Assembly: GCA_965220985.1 (NCBI GenBank)
Contig: OZ244854.1
Coordinates: 744,001-808,000, forward strand
DNA from: JAPPHA01 sp965220985
Lineage (GTDB): Bacteria; Pseudomonadota; Alphaproteobacteria; Rhodobacterales; Rhodobacteraceae
Reading direction: 5' to 3'
Length of the DNA stretch: 64,000 bases
A program made the position numbers and the translations under genes. The notes beneath the pieces are model-generated. The model ran no database searches and was not told the DNA's origin. It saw only the letters and a program-made list of their open reading frames with translations. Positions 44,067 through 53,471 of this stretch are shown here, one piece after another. Position 1 is the first letter of the stretch. Each line of letters starts with the position of its first letter.

Positions 44067-45178
44067 AGCGCATACTCCGCCACCGGATCGCCGATTACCT
44101 CCCTGTCGACCTCGACGCCAAGCCCCGGCGCACAATCTTCGGGCACTTTCACCCGGCCATTCACCACCGGGAACGGGTTCTTGACCACGGGCACGGCGGG
44201 CAGGTGATAGTCGTAAAGCCCAAAGGTCGCAGTGGCGGGCAACCCATGCGCCAGGTGCGAAACAGCGGCCAGCGTCAGGCCGGTGCCGTAGAAATCCTCT
44301 ATCCGCATCGGGATGCCCATTCGCAGCCCGATCTCGACCAAGTGACGGTGCTCGGAGATGCCACCGGTGCAGCCCATCTTGAGCACAGCGACATTCATCA
44401 CCCCATCCTCGACGGCGCGGATGAACGATTCCTGGTCCTCGATGGCCTCGTCCAGCATGAGACCAAGCCCCGTGTGGCGAGCGACTGTTCGGCATTCGGC
44501 GTAGGTCTCGCAAGGCTGTTCGATCAGCGGGGCGAGATCGCGCACCAGGGGCATGACCTGCATCGCATGATCGATGCTCCAGGCGCGGTTGACGTCGAAC
44601 CAGCAGCGCTCGCCCGGCTGCATGGCCCCCTGGCAGGCTCGGATTCGGGCGATTTCATCTTGCGGAGTGCCGTGACCGATCTTGACCTGGAACAGCCTGT
44701 ACCCCTCGTTGCGGAAGGCGGCAACTTGGGCGACCTGTTCCTCGGGCGAGGCGGTGTTCACGAGACAGAGAACAGGCATGTCATCAACCACACGCCCACC
44801 CCACAGGTCCACCAACGGCAGGCCGCGCGCCTTGCCGACAAGATCCCACAGCGCCATGTCGATCACCGATTTCGTGGGCTTGTGGCCGCGCATGACGAAA
44901 CGGATATCCTCCATTCGCGCGCGGTGGTTCAACGGGTCTGCCCCGAGGAGGGCGGGCGCGATCAGATCGATCCCCGCGCGCGCCGATTGCGGCGAGGTCG
45001 GAAGGTAGTAGGACGGTGCGGTCATCGTCTCGCCCCAGCCGGTCACGCCGGCATCCGTGTCGATCCGCAGCACGGTCGTCTCCAGCGGGATCTCCATGTC
45101 CAGACTCTTGGTGTAGCGGGTTTCCACCCCCCATTCGTCCAGCACCACGCGATGGACCGTCAGCTTGGTGATCTTCAT
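44063..45178 (-). CDS. Enolase-superfamily enzyme (mandelate racemase/muconate lactonising family)
   Basis: The 371-residue protein has the MLE-type active site: catalytic Lys in YRLFQVKIG, metal ligands in FDVNRAWS, IEQPCETY and LMLDEAIEDQ, and the second Lys in VAVLKMGCTGGI. Such enzymes abstract an alpha proton from a carboxylate and racemise, epimerise or cycloisomerise it. The nearest context-based idea is an epimerase for betaine-type substrates, like HpbD, because the operon also has a gamma-butyrobetaine-hydroxylase-like enzyme. Start and stop overlap neighbouring genes by four bases. Confidence 0.87.
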   Translation of the reverse strand: MKITKLTVHRVVLDEWGVETRYTKSLDMEIPLETTVLRIDTDAGVTGWGETMTAPSYYLPTSPQSARAGIDLIAPALLGADPLNHRARMEDIRFVMRGHKPTKSVIDMALWDLVGKARGLPLVDLWGGRVVDDMPVLCLVNTASPEEQVAQVAAFRNEGYRLFQVKIGHGTPQDEIARIRACQGAMQPGERCWFDVNRAWSIDHAMQVMPLVRDLAPLIEQPCETYAECRTVARHTGLGLMLDEAIEDQESFIRAVEDGVMNVAVLKMGCTGGISEHRHLVEIGLRMGIPMRIEDFYGTGLTLAAVSHLAHGLPATATFGLYDYHLPAVPVVKNPFPVVNGRVKVPEDCAPGLGVEVDREVIGDPVAEYAL

Positions 45179-46299
45179 GGCATGTCCTCCTGCGGCGGGA
45201 TCAGAACCATGCTGCCCACGTGGGTTTTTTGAAGAAACTCCTCCTGCGCGGCAGCAATCTCGGACAGGGGGCGGGTTGCGGCCACGACGGGGTTCAGACC
45301 GCCTTCGTGCAGGATCTCGATCAGGCGCGGGAAGGTTTCCTGCAGATAGGCGGCCGAGCCGAAGAAGCTGAGGTTCTTGAGGTAGAGCGTGCGCAGGTCC
45401 AATTGGACAATCGGGCCAGCGATCGCACCGGCGGTGACATAGCGCCCGCCGCGCTTGAGCAGCGACAGACAGGCAGAAAACCCCTCGCCGCCGACCACAT
45501 CCGCGACCAGGGTGAACTTGCGACCGCCCGTCGCATCAAGGGTTGCACCCGCAAGATCGCTCTCTTCGCGGGTCACAACGAGATCGGCGCCGATTGCCCG
45601 AACTGCATCGGCCTTGGAGGCGCGGCAGATAGCGACAACTTCGGCACCATGGTGCTTGGCAACCTGGATCAGGAAGGTGCCAACGCCACCGGAGGCTCCG
45701 GTCACGAGAACCAGGTCCCCGGCCTGAAGCCCCGCCATCAGCATCATGTTCATCGCTGTGCCACCGGAACAGGGCAAGGTCGCAAGTTGCTCATCTGAGA
45801 ATGGCAGGTCGTCGGCAACCCTGACGGCATTGCGGGCCGGCAAGCGCGTGAACTGGGCGAAGGCCCCGTCGTGCTCGGATCCCAGGAACCCCGCGTGTTC
45901 CAGCCAGTCCGGATCATTCGGATCATGGATATAGGGCGCACAGACAACGCGCTCGCCGATGCGGGCTGGATCCACGCCATCGCCCACCGCCGCGATGCGT
46001 CCGACGCAATCCGCCCCTTGAATGCGGGGGAACCGGATGTCACCAGCCCAATCGCCCATGCCGCCGCTTTCGACGCCAAAACCTTTCTGGCCTCCGGCTT
46101 CGGTCGTGCCGTCCCCCACGCCGGAACTGTACCAACCGGTGCGGGTGTTGATGTCGGTATTGTTCATCCCGGCGGCGGTCACGCGCACAAGCGCTTCGCC
46201 CGGCCCGGGCTTCGGCACAGGAACATCAGTGCGGTAGCAAAGTCGATCCAGACCGCCGTACCCGGTCAACTGCACGGCCGCCATGCGCGCGGGGATCAT
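45175..46299 (-). CDS. MDR-family oxidoreductase (zinc-independent alcohol dehydrogenase/quinone reductase type)
   Basis: The start is ATG 46299, overlapping the dioxygenase stop (ATGA). The 374-residue protein has the NAD(P)-binding motif VTGASGGVGTFLIQVAKHHG and the family core RIQGADCVGRIAAVGDGVDP. At the place where zinc alcohol dehydrogenases carry the catalytic Cys, the sequence reads AAGMNNTDINTR, with Asn. It is therefore probably a zinc-independent reductase of the quinone-reductase branch rather than a classical alcohol dehydrogenase. It likely reduces or oxidises an intermediate between the hydroxylase and the CoA steps. Confidence 0.85.
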   Translation of the reverse strand: MIPARMAAVQLTGYGGLDRLCYRTDVPVPKPGPGEALVRVTAAGMNNTDINTRTGWYSSGVGDGTTEAGGQKGFGVESGGMGDWAGDIRFPRIQGADCVGRIAAVGDGVDPARIGERVVCAPYIHDPNDPDWLEHAGFLGSEHDGAFAQFTRLPARNAVRVADDLPFSDEQLATLPCSGGTAMNMMLMAGLQAGDLVLVTGASGGVGTFLIQVAKHHGAEVVAICRASKADAVRAIGADLVVTREESDLAGATLDATGGRKFTLVADVVGGEGFSACLSLLKRGGRYVTAGAIAGPIVQLDLRTLYLKNLSFFGSAAYLQETFPRLIEILHEGGLNPVVAATRPLSEIAAAQEEFLQKTHVGSMVLIPPQEDMP

Positions 46300-47471
46300 G
46301 CCGCAGCCTCCGCCCTCAACTCTCGCTTGATCGTGCGGATTCGGGAATGGAGATCGTCGCGATCCGAATAGATGCCTTCGATGAAACGGGTGCCGCCTTT
46401 TGCCTCGTAGCATGCACGCCCATGCAGTGCACGACGGTTGTCGAATGCGAGAAGATCGCCGGGCTCATAGCGGAAGGACATCAGGTAGCGTGGGTCCTGA
46501 GCCCGAACACAGAACGCGCGATACGCCCTGTAGGAACGGCGCTGGATATGCACGGGAGCTTTCAGCGGGGCCCGCAGGAATGTGTTGTAGCGAATGCCCG
46601 TGATCCGCCCCGACGCATCGGTTTCCACCACGGGTCCACATCCGCGATAGTCCGATTTGCGGGCTCGGTTGCTGTATTCCCACACATCCGTGACGAGCGA
46701 ATGGAAATGGTTAGGTTCCTCGATCCGCATGTCTTCGGCCACCCGGTAGGCATCAACGTAAAGCCCGTCGCCGCCGGTCGTCGTGTTGGCCCTTGTATAA
46801 AGGAACTGCAGCCCGTGCGGGGTTTCGCGGGTGGGCAGGTCGATGTGCTGCAAAAGCATGTCCGAAGTGAAAGCCTGGCTATCGGGATCGTCCTTGATCT
46901 CAAGCGTGTATTGTCGCCCGAAGTTGCTCTCCCTGACCGGACCGATGCGGGTCACGACCTCCTCGAGGAGCCCGTCGCGCTGCGGCAATCCGCGCAGGCG
47001 TGCAACTCCATAGTCTCGCAATGCTTCCAACCACTGGAGGAATACGTGCGGGTTTTCCAGCGCCTCGGGGCCATCGAAAGTGGGCGGTTCGGGTAGATCC
47101 TCGCCCCGCCAAAGCACCGGTTCGGGTTCCTTTTCCTCTCCGAACCAGGAAACGCCACGAAGCCACCCGGGATGGAACTCGCTGCGGGTTCCATCCGAGA
47201 ATTGGACGCTCACAGCCCCGTTCGCTTCGATCCCTGCGCTGATGATGGTCAGATCGTCGGCAATCTCTGTCGGGGACAGGCACATCTCACGCGCCTTGGG
47301 GTGGATCGTGTTCGGATCCGGGCTGTTCTCGCGCAGGAGCAGCGCATGAAACTGGCTGGTTGCCCCGTCCGACCAGGTGATGCTGAGCACGTCGTCCCTG
47401 TGGGCGCAGGCGGTGGCCGCAAATTCGATGGGCCAGATGTCAAAGTCCGGCGTCCAGGGCAGTTGGGTCAT
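46296..47471 (-). CDS. 2-oxoglutarate/Fe(II) dioxygenase of the gamma-butyrobetaine hydroxylase family
   Basis: The start at 47471 is fixed by GGAGGAGGACCC immediately upstream. The 391-residue protein has an N-terminal DUF971-like domain (SITWSDGATSQFHALLLREN) and a TauD-like catalytic domain with the Fe motif LLQHIDLPTRE and distal His in NRRALHGRACYE, plus a 2-oxoglutarate Arg in TRFIEGIY. In known hydroxylases the N-terminal domain binds zinc through three Cys and one His just after LLRDN; here that stretch reads ENSPDPNTIHPK, with no Cys. It is the first gene of the operon. The substrate may be a quaternary-amine acid; the identity is inferred. Confidence 0.87.
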   Translation of the reverse strand: MTQLPWTPDFDIWPIEFAATACAHRDDVLSITWSDGATSQFHALLLRENSPDPNTIHPKAREMCLSPTEIADDLTIISAGIEANGAVSVQFSDGTRSEFHPGWLRGVSWFGEEKEPEPVLWRGEDLPEPPTFDGPEALENPHVFLQWLEALRDYGVARLRGLPQRDGLLEEVVTRIGPVRESNFGRQYTLEIKDDPDSQAFTSDMLLQHIDLPTRETPHGLQFLYTRANTTTGGDGLYVDAYRVAEDMRIEEPNHFHSLVTDVWEYSNRARKSDYRGCGPVVETDASGRITGIRYNTFLRAPLKAPVHIQRRSYRAYRAFCVRAQDPRYLMSFRYEPGDLLAFDNRRALHGRACYEAKGGTRFIEGIYSDRDDLHSRIRTIKRELRAEAAA

Positions 47472-47573
47472 GGGTCCTCCTCCATCCCCAAAAGCGTAGC
47501 ATGCATTCCAACAATTCGTTTGACAGAAAACAGCGATTGCTTGACTGAAACTTGCAACGCAGAGGAAAGCTCC

Positions 47574-48527
47574 ATGCCAAGTGTCGACATCGTCCTGACC
47601 GAGGACTTCCCGATCCTGTCGCTGACATTGGTCACCGAACCGTTGCGCGTGGCCAATCGGGAAAGCGCCGAGCGTCTGTGGCACTGGCGTTTCCTGTCGG
47701 TCGAAGGCGGAGCAAAGCTCAGCTCGAGCGGGATTCCCGTGGAGACCGAACCCTTGGACGAGCAACGGGCCGATGTGGTTCTCCTGTTGTCGGCCTACCA
47801 TCCCGAGGCTTCGCTCTTTCCGGCCCTGCTGCAATGGCTGAAGCGACGGTCCCGCTCGGGCGCGATCATGGGCTGCGTCGACACCGGCGCCCTGATCTTT
47901 GCCGAAGCGGGATTGCTGTACCGCACGCCCGCCGCGGTCCACTTCGAAGCCTTGCGCGGATACCGAGAGAAATTCCCCGAAGAGATGTTCGTCGATCGCC
48001 TGTTCAGCGTGGACCGGAATCGATGTTCGAGTGCCGGGGGCGTGGCGACGTTCGATATGACCCTCGGCCTGATCGAACGTTTCAACGGCAAGGATCTTGC
48101 TATGAGGGTAGCCGAGATCCTGACCTACCGTCCCAGCGAGCATGAAGGCCCGCAACAAAGGTTGTTGACGGACACCGCGCTTGCGCGACTTGATCGGAAT
48201 CTTGCCCGCGCCGTCGAACTGATGCTCTCAAACCTGGACCAGCCCTGTTCCATTAACGAAATCGCCGAGCGGGTCGGCGTGCCGCTGTGGACGCTTGGAC
48301 GGTTGTTCAATCGTCATCTCAAGGCGACCCCAGCCTCGTACTATCGCGGCCTGCGGTTGTCCGAAGCGCGAAACCTTCTGCGAAACTCCAGCCTTCGGGT
48401 CAGCGAGATTGGCACGCTTTGCGGATTTGCCAATGCGGAAAGCTTCGCAAGGGCTTATCGTCGCCAATTCGGCATGACCGCTTCAGCAGAAAGACAAGAA
48501 AACAATCCTGGCACCGAGCAGCCATGA
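47574..48527 (+). CDS. GlxA/CdhR-like AraC-family regulator with a DJ-1-type domain
   Basis: The start is ATG 47574, preceded by AGAGGAAAG. The 317-residue protein has an N-terminal class I glutamine amidotransferase-like domain (VDIVLTEDFPILSLTLVTEP; GCVDTGALIFAEAGLL) and a C-terminal AraC DNA-binding pair (SINEIAERVGVPLWTLGRLF; LRVSEIGTLCGFANAESFAR). Proteins of this plan, for example GbdR and CdhR, activate glycine betaine and carnitine genes. It diverges from the dioxygenase operon with a 102-base gap, so it most likely activates it. A TTGACA element at 47520-47525 and a GCATGCAT stretch near 47500 lie in the gap. Confidence 0.88.
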   Translation: MPSVDIVLTEDFPILSLTLVTEPLRVANRESAERLWHWRFLSVEGGAKLSSSGIPVETEPLDEQRADVVLLLSAYHPEASLFPALLQWLKRRSRSGAIMGCVDTGALIFAEAGLLYRTPAAVHFEALRGYREKFPEEMFVDRLFSVDRNRCSSAGGVATFDMTLGLIERFNGKDLAMRVAEILTYRPSEHEGPQQRLLTDTALARLDRNLARAVELMLSNLDQPCSINEIAERVGVPLWTLGRLFNRHLKATPASYYRGLRLSEARNLLRNSSLRVSEIGTLCGFANAESFARAYRRQFGMTASAERQENNPGTEQP

Positions 48528-49001
48528 GTCGACCTGAACCGATAGGCGGTGCCCTGGGTATCAGTGACGTCGAGTTTGAATGCCTCGATCTCGTGCAGCA
48601 CGAAATTCACGGTTGGGCGGCCGGACCTGGCGGGTCGATGGAACAGGAGGCACGCGAAATACCCAGGGCAACCTTGGACGAGAAAGCACCGCACCAGAAC
48701 TTGGTCGTCGCGATCTGATCGCGCATCGCGCCGCTTGGTGGGGTCCAGCTTGATCCGCCTGCTCGGGAGCCGATTCCCGAACCACCGCAGTTCGACCGAC
48801 TCAAAGGTCGTCAAGGGTCTCCGAGGATTGGCAGGCGCTCGGAAGTGACATTTCACTTGCCCCGCCAGAAACCGAACATGGGAACTGTCATCGGACGCGC
48901 ATCATCCCAGGACGTTTCCTGCGACTTTCGCTCGGCATTGATCCACGACGCCAAACCAAATACCCTTGCCAGTCTTTCCAATCGCATCCGGGTGGTGACA
49001 C
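48528..49001. other. Spacer before hslO; no identifiable gene
   Basis: Open frames exist on both strands, but none shows a domain, signal or ribosome binding site. The promoter for hslO is presumably near the right end. Confidence 0.5.
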
Positions 49002-50024
49002 GTGGCCAGACAACAGCAAAGCCCCGAAATCTTGCTCACCGATCGCATTCAGTCGTTCAGGCTGGATCGGGCCGAAACCCGCGGCCGCCTCGTGCGTCTC
49101 GGCCCGACCCTCGATGCGGTTCTTGCTCATCACGACTATCCCGACCACGTCGCGGAGATGGTGGTGGAAGCAGTTCTTCTGACCGCGCTGATCGGCCATG
49201 CAATCAAGCTGCGATGGAAGCTCTCGCTCCAGATTCGGGGCAAGGGTCCGCTCCGACTGATCGCGACCGATTTTCATGCGCCGAGCCGCAAGGGCGCGCC
49301 CAGTCGCATTCGGGCCTATGCGGGCTTTGACGACGACCTTCGCACATCGATTACCAAACCCGGCATCGACCTCTTCGGCGAAGGTTATTTCGCGGTGATC
49401 ATCGACCAAGGCAAGGGCAAGCATCCCTACCAGGGCATCACCCCCCTCGCCGGCCATTCGCTGGCCGCATGCGCGGAGACCTTCTTTGCCCAATCCGAAC
49501 AGCTCGCGACCATGTTCAAGATCGACGCATCGAACGTCAGATCCGACAATGGACGCACGACCTGGCGCGGTGGCGGCCTCATGCTCCAGCAGTTGCCATC
49601 ACGGAGCGGCTCTGCACCTGATGCCGGTCATGACGGCGCTGATTCCACCGAGAACTGGACTGATGCGAGAAGTTCGACGATTGATGCCGTCGAGGTCGTG
49701 CCGAACGCCGAGAGCAGTTGGGAGCGGGTCAAGATTCTCCTCGACTCGGCGCAGCCGGATGAGATCATCGGCGAGGACGTTTCGCCCGAACAACTGATCC
49801 ATCGGCTGTTTCATGCAGAGGGTCCGCTGGTGTCGGAGGCGTTTCCGGTTGCCTTCGGTTGCAGCTGCAGCGCCGAGAGAGTCCGCAGATCCCTCTCGAT
49901 CTATTCGGCGAAGGACATTCGCACCATGATCGACGCCAACGGCAAGGTGACGGCGGATTGCCAGTTCTGCGGAGCCCACTTCGAGTTCGAGCCGACCACG
50001 CTCGGATTCGAGGCCCAGGCATGA
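49002..50024 (+). CDS. hslO: Redox-regulated chaperone Hsp33
   Basis: The 340-residue protein, starting with GTG, has the Hsp33 core (RGKGPLRLIATDFH, YQGITPLAGHSLAACAETFF) and the C-terminal zinc/redox module with CSCSAERV and the later CQFCGAHFEF (CXC...CXXC). Reduced Cys bind zinc; oxidation releases it and activates holdase function in the cytoplasm. The segment at about residues 195-230 is an acidic, Ser/Asp-rich insertion longer than in E. coli Hsp33. It begins a run of housekeeping genes on the plus strand. Confidence 0.93.
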   Translation: MARQQQSPEILLTDRIQSFRLDRAETRGRLVRLGPTLDAVLAHHDYPDHVAEMVVEAVLLTALIGHAIKLRWKLSLQIRGKGPLRLIATDFHAPSRKGAPSRIRAYAGFDDDLRTSITKPGIDLFGEGYFAVIIDQGKGKHPYQGITPLAGHSLAACAETFFAQSEQLATMFKIDASNVRSDNGRTTWRGGGLMLQQLPSRSGSAPDAGHDGADSTENWTDARSSTIDAVEVVPNAESSWERVKILLDSAQPDEIIGEDVSPEQLIHRLFHAEGPLVSEAFPVAFGCSCSAERVRRSLSIYSAKDIRTMIDANGKVTADCQFCGAHFEFEPTTLGFEAQA

Positions 50025-50069
50025 TCGCCGCATTCGGCCCGTTCCTTACATAGCACAACTGGTCTCCCG

Positions 50070-50753
50070 ATGAACGTTGATGCCAACGCAACATGGCTCC
50101 CCGGTCTCCAAACACCGGCACCGGCACGTTCGGAGGATCTTGTCATCACGCCGGACCTGCTTCGCCGCGCGTTGACCAACCGAGGCGGTCATTCGCCTTC
50201 AAGCGATTTCGACCTGAACGCAGATGCCCTCCTACCGTCTGCCAGACGGTTGCGTCCGGCGGCGGTGCTCATCCCCGTCGTCTTCAGGGATTCCGGCCCG
50301 ACAGTCATTCTGACGAGACGTCACGAAGCAATGAAGCACCATCCCGGCCAGATTTCGTTCCCTGGCGGCAAGGTCGAGGCGCATGATGCCGGTTCGGTCG
50401 AGGCGGCCTTGAGGGAATCCCACGAAGAGATCGGGCTTGAACCCGACCGCGTCAATGTCATCGGCCATCTCCCCGAGCACGTCACGGTCACCGGGTTCAG
50501 CGTGACGCCGGTTGTTGGCATCGTCCAGCCCACGTTCGCTCCCGTGCCGCAGGCTGGCGAAGTCGATGACGTGTTCGAAGTTCCCATGACCCACTTCACC
50601 AATCCGCAAAAATACAGCGTGCAGGAACGCGATTGGCAGGGTCAGTCACGGCGCTATGTCATCGTGCCATACGGTCCGCATTACATCTGGGGAGCGACGG
50701 CCCGCATTCTCATCACGCTCTCGGCATGTCTTCGGGATCATGACACGGATTGA
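50070..50753 (+). CDS. Nudix hydrolase, CoA pyrophosphatase-like
   Basis: The 227-residue protein contains the Nudix box GGKVEAHDAGSVEAALRESH followed by EEIGLEP, preceded by LTRRHEAMKHHPGQISFPGG, the usual context for CoA-diphosphatases (NudL/PCD1 type). It would hydrolyse CoA or a related nucleotide diphosphate. Its 3' end overlaps the following tRNA nucleotidyltransferase gene by 14 bases, an arrangement I recall as common in Alphaproteobacteria. The CoA substrate is inferred from motif and synteny. Confidence 0.9.
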   Translation: MNVDANATWLPGLQTPAPARSEDLVITPDLLRRALTNRGGHSPSSDFDLNADALLPSARRLRPAAVLIPVVFRDSGPTVILTRRHEAMKHHPGQISFPGGKVEAHDAGSVEAALRESHEEIGLEPDRVNVIGHLPEHVTVTGFSVTPVVGIVQPTFAPVPQAGEVDDVFEVPMTHFTNPQKYSVQERDWQGQSRRYVIVPYGPHYIWGATARILITLSACLRDHDTD

Positions 50754-51888
50754 TTCAGCGCTGATCTCGACGCAAGCCGTTCGACGGATCTTCGAAGCCT
50801 TCGAGAACGCCGGAAGAGACGTGCTGCTCGTCGGCGGGTGCGTCCGCGACTCGCTCCTGGGACGCGAGGCCGCTGACATCGACATGGCGACCGACGTGCT
50901 TCCGAACGACGTCATGTCAATCGCGACTGCGGCCGGGATTGCGGCCGTCCCGTTCGGGATCGAGCATGGCAATGTCCGCCTGATCTCCTACGGGCGGGTG
51001 GTCGACGTCACCACGTTTCGCAGCGACGTCGAGACTGACGGTCGTCATGCCGTCGTCGAATTCGGAACCCGTCTCGAAGAGGATGCAAGGCGGCGGGATT
51101 TTACCATCAACGCGCTCTATGCCCGGGCGGACGGAACGGTGATCAATCCGGTCGATGCCTTGGACGATCTCCACGAGGGCCGGATTCGCTTCATCGGAAA
51201 CCCTCGCGACCGGATCAGAGAGGATCACCTTAGAATCCTGAGGTTCTTTCGGTTTCACGCCGCCTACGGCAATCCCGACCTGCCGATTGACGAGGACGCA
51301 ATCGCTGCGGTCACCGAGATGTCGCCGGGCATCGACCGCCTGTCGCGAGAACGGATCACGGCCGAGTTCGAGAAACTTCTGACTGTCAAGAACCCCGTGC
51401 GAACGGTTCGCGCGATGGAAGGTGCCGGCGTCCTGAAACGTTGCATGCCGGGCTCCCGCCTTGACGCGTTCGAACGCCTCGTCGAGTTGGAAATCGCGGC
51501 AGGGCTGCCGCCAGACTGGCTGGTCCGTCTCTTGGCGCTTGGCGGAAAGCTCGACCGCATTCGCCTCAGTCGGAGCCTGTCCCGACATCTCGGCAGGATC
51601 AAGAGCCTCGTCCGGGATCCTTTGCCGTCCGCCGAAGCCGCATATCGGTATGGAAGGGACGTGGCGGTCGGCGCGGCGTTGCTCCGCGCCTCGCAAACTG
51701 GGATCGAGCTTGATCCGGATCTGCATGCCGCAGTCGCGCAGGGCAGCGAGGCTCAATTCCCGGTGAAAGCCGCGGATCTGCAACCGGAACTGGAGGGAAA
51801 GGCGCTCGGCGACCGCCTGAAGGAGCTGGAATCCCGGTGGATTGCATCAGGTTTCAAGCTGTCGAGGGATCAACTCGTCAATGGATGA
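50740..51888 (+). CDS. cca: CCA tRNA nucleotidyltransferase
   Basis: The start is ATG 50740 inside the end of the Nudix gene. The 382-residue protein has the class II nucleotidyltransferase signature LLVGGCVRDSLLGREAADID with the DxD metal residues, RRRDFTINALYAR, and IREDHLRILRFFRFHAAYG. It adds or repairs the 3' CCA end of tRNAs. Length is normal for the alphaproteobacterial form, which lacks the HD domain. Confidence 0.92.
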   Translation: MTRIDSALISTQAVRRIFEAFENAGRDVLLVGGCVRDSLLGREAADIDMATDVLPNDVMSIATAAGIAAVPFGIEHGNVRLISYGRVVDVTTFRSDVETDGRHAVVEFGTRLEEDARRRDFTINALYARADGTVINPVDALDDLHEGRIRFIGNPRDRIREDHLRILRFFRFHAAYGNPDLPIDEDAIAAVTEMSPGIDRLSRERITAEFEKLLTVKNPVRTVRAMEGAGVLKRCMPGSRLDAFERLVELEIAAGLPPDWLVRLLALGGKLDRIRLSRSLSRHLGRIKSLVRDPLPSAEAAYRYGRDVAVGAALLRASQTGIELDPDLHAAVAQGSEAQFPVKAADLQPELEGKALGDRLKELESRWIASGFKLSRDQLVNG

Positions 51889-52032
51889 GAGTGCCTTGCG
51901 AACCCGCGCCGCTGGGGAGGTTGTGCCAGGCCGTACCGAGCGTGGGGCGGACCGAACTTGGCTCCGAGCACGTGCGCAGGTGCACAAGTGCGTGTATCGA
52001 GACATCCAAGCCGCACGTCCCGGGGCAGCCGC

Positions 52033-52623
52033 GTGATCTGGCCGTCGTTTGATCCGCTTTACGCTTTCCTCGTGGTCGGAATGGCGAGCCCGGGGCCCAA
52101 CGTGATTCTACTGACCACCTACGGCGCCCGGCTCGGGTTTCGCGCCAGCGTGCCCCCGATGCTCGGCATCGTCGTTGGCGTCGGGATCATCGGTGCCGCA
52201 TCCGGCCTTGGCATGGGAGCCTTGCTGAATTCACGCCCCGAACTCACGTTCGTTGCCAAGGTCGCCGCTGCCATCTGGATCCTGTGGATTGCCTGGTCAC
52301 TGTTCAAGTCCGAGCGCGGTTCGGAACCTTCGAGGTTTCGGACCCTGTCCTTCGCCGAAGCCGTGCTGTTTCAATGGGTCAACCCGAAACTCTGGGCAGT
52401 CGCTCTCGCTGCAACGGCCGGGTTTTCGAAAGGGCTCCCGCCCGTCGAGGAAGCCATGCGACTCGGATTCGGGTTTTCCGGCGTGAACCTGCTCGTCTGC
52501 ATTTCATGGACAGCGACCGGGGCGTTTCTCGGGCAATTCCTGCGATCGGATGCAAGCTGGAGACGGTTCGCAACCTTCATGGCCCTCGCGCTTGCCGCAT
52601 CTGCTGCCATGGTGTTTGTCTGA
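52033..52623 (+). CDS. LysE-family amino-acid exporter
   Basis: The start is GTG 52033, just before the conserved N-terminus WPSFDPLYAFLVVGMASPGP. The 196-residue protein has about five to six hydrophobic segments, the family motif SPGPNVILLTTYGARLGFRA and FQWVNPKLWAVALA, all typical of LysE/RhtB exporters. The substrate (an amino acid or derivative) cannot be told. A 144-base spacer without a gene separates it from cca. Confidence 0.87.
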   Translation: MIWPSFDPLYAFLVVGMASPGPNVILLTTYGARLGFRASVPPMLGIVVGVGIIGAASGLGMGALLNSRPELTFVAKVAAAIWILWIAWSLFKSERGSEPSRFRTLSFAEAVLFQWVNPKLWAVALAATAGFSKGLPPVEEAMRLGFGFSGVNLLVCISWTATGAFLGQFLRSDASWRRFATFMALALAASAAMVFV

Positions 52624-52904
52624 CGCCTGGCTGTTGTCTGCCGACTGATTTTGCGGTTCTACCTCGGGCATTCCGACTTCCCAGCGTAAAACGGCCGGGT
52701 CACGTGAACGCTCTTGTTCGGCATCCACGCTTTGCCAATCGTTGCACGTTGGGCAAGACTCGTGCTCGGCCCAACTCGCTCACCTGGATGCGACGAACTG
52801 CCGAATGATCAGAAAAAAGGGCTTCACGTCACTGGCAGGCTGCTGATCTGTCACCAATATTCGTAAAGTGCCTTTTCCAGCCGACACAGAAAAGTCCGGA
52901 ACCG

Positions 52905-53471
52905 TCAAACCATGTATTTCTCGTAATTCGACAAGATTTCGTCATTCACATCTTCGATTTTCTCTTGAACTTCTTGTTCGTTGATCTCGACCTCTTCGAG
53001 TTCCCATTCCTGATCATCTTCACCAGGATCGTACACGAAAAACACCAGCTTTGTGGGAAAGTCGATCACTTTATTGGCCGCGACCGGACGCCAAACTTCA
53101 TCGGTTTCACCCAAATATGGATTGGTCGTGGAGATTATGACCTGACCAGAAAAGTGAAACGCTACACCGAGACGGAATTCAACCTCCAGGTCCAGCATTC
53201 CTGAATCGAACTCGTTCCGTACTTTCACATCGATTGAACTGAGGTTGTCACGGTCATGCAACCCGATTCGGTCGACTGCACCTTCCCAATGGGCGAGTTT
53301 GACATTTAAACCTGACCCAGTGGTTGTGCAGCTCCCAATGCGTTCGACGATCTCGGAAACGCTTGGCTTTACTGACCGCTCCCCGCACTGTTCAAACCAA
53401 GTGCGAAAAGCCTCTCGCAGTCCGTCTTGGGCCTTTTCCGAATCCAAGGCATCCTCCATGTGAGATGGCAA
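52905..53471 (-). CDS. Conserved-looking hypothetical acidic protein
   Basis: The 188-residue product (a second start at 53459 is equally good) has no signal peptide or membrane segment. It has a helical N-terminus, a middle with predicted beta strands (LDLEVEFRLGVAFHFSGQVI) and a strongly acidic C-terminus (GEDDQEWELEEVEINEQEVQ). It is clearly A/T-richer than its neighbours and stands alone, convergent with lysE, suggesting acquisition by transfer. I recognise no family; immunity or anti-defence function would be speculation. Confidence 0.7.
   Translation of the reverse strand: MPSHMEDALDSEKAQDGLREAFRTWFEQCGERSVKPSVSEIVERIGSCTTTGSGLNVKLAHWEGAVDRIGLHDRDNLSSIDVKVRNEFDSGMLDLEVEFRLGVAFHFSGQVIISTTNPYLGETDEVWRPVAANKVIDFPTKLVFFVYDPGEDDQEWELEEVEINEQEVQEKIEDVNDEILSNYEKYMV

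Noticed and set aside
48455..48856. Minus-strand frame overlapping the end of the AraC-type gene
   Set aside because: Overlaps a well-supported gene and has no protein-like pattern.
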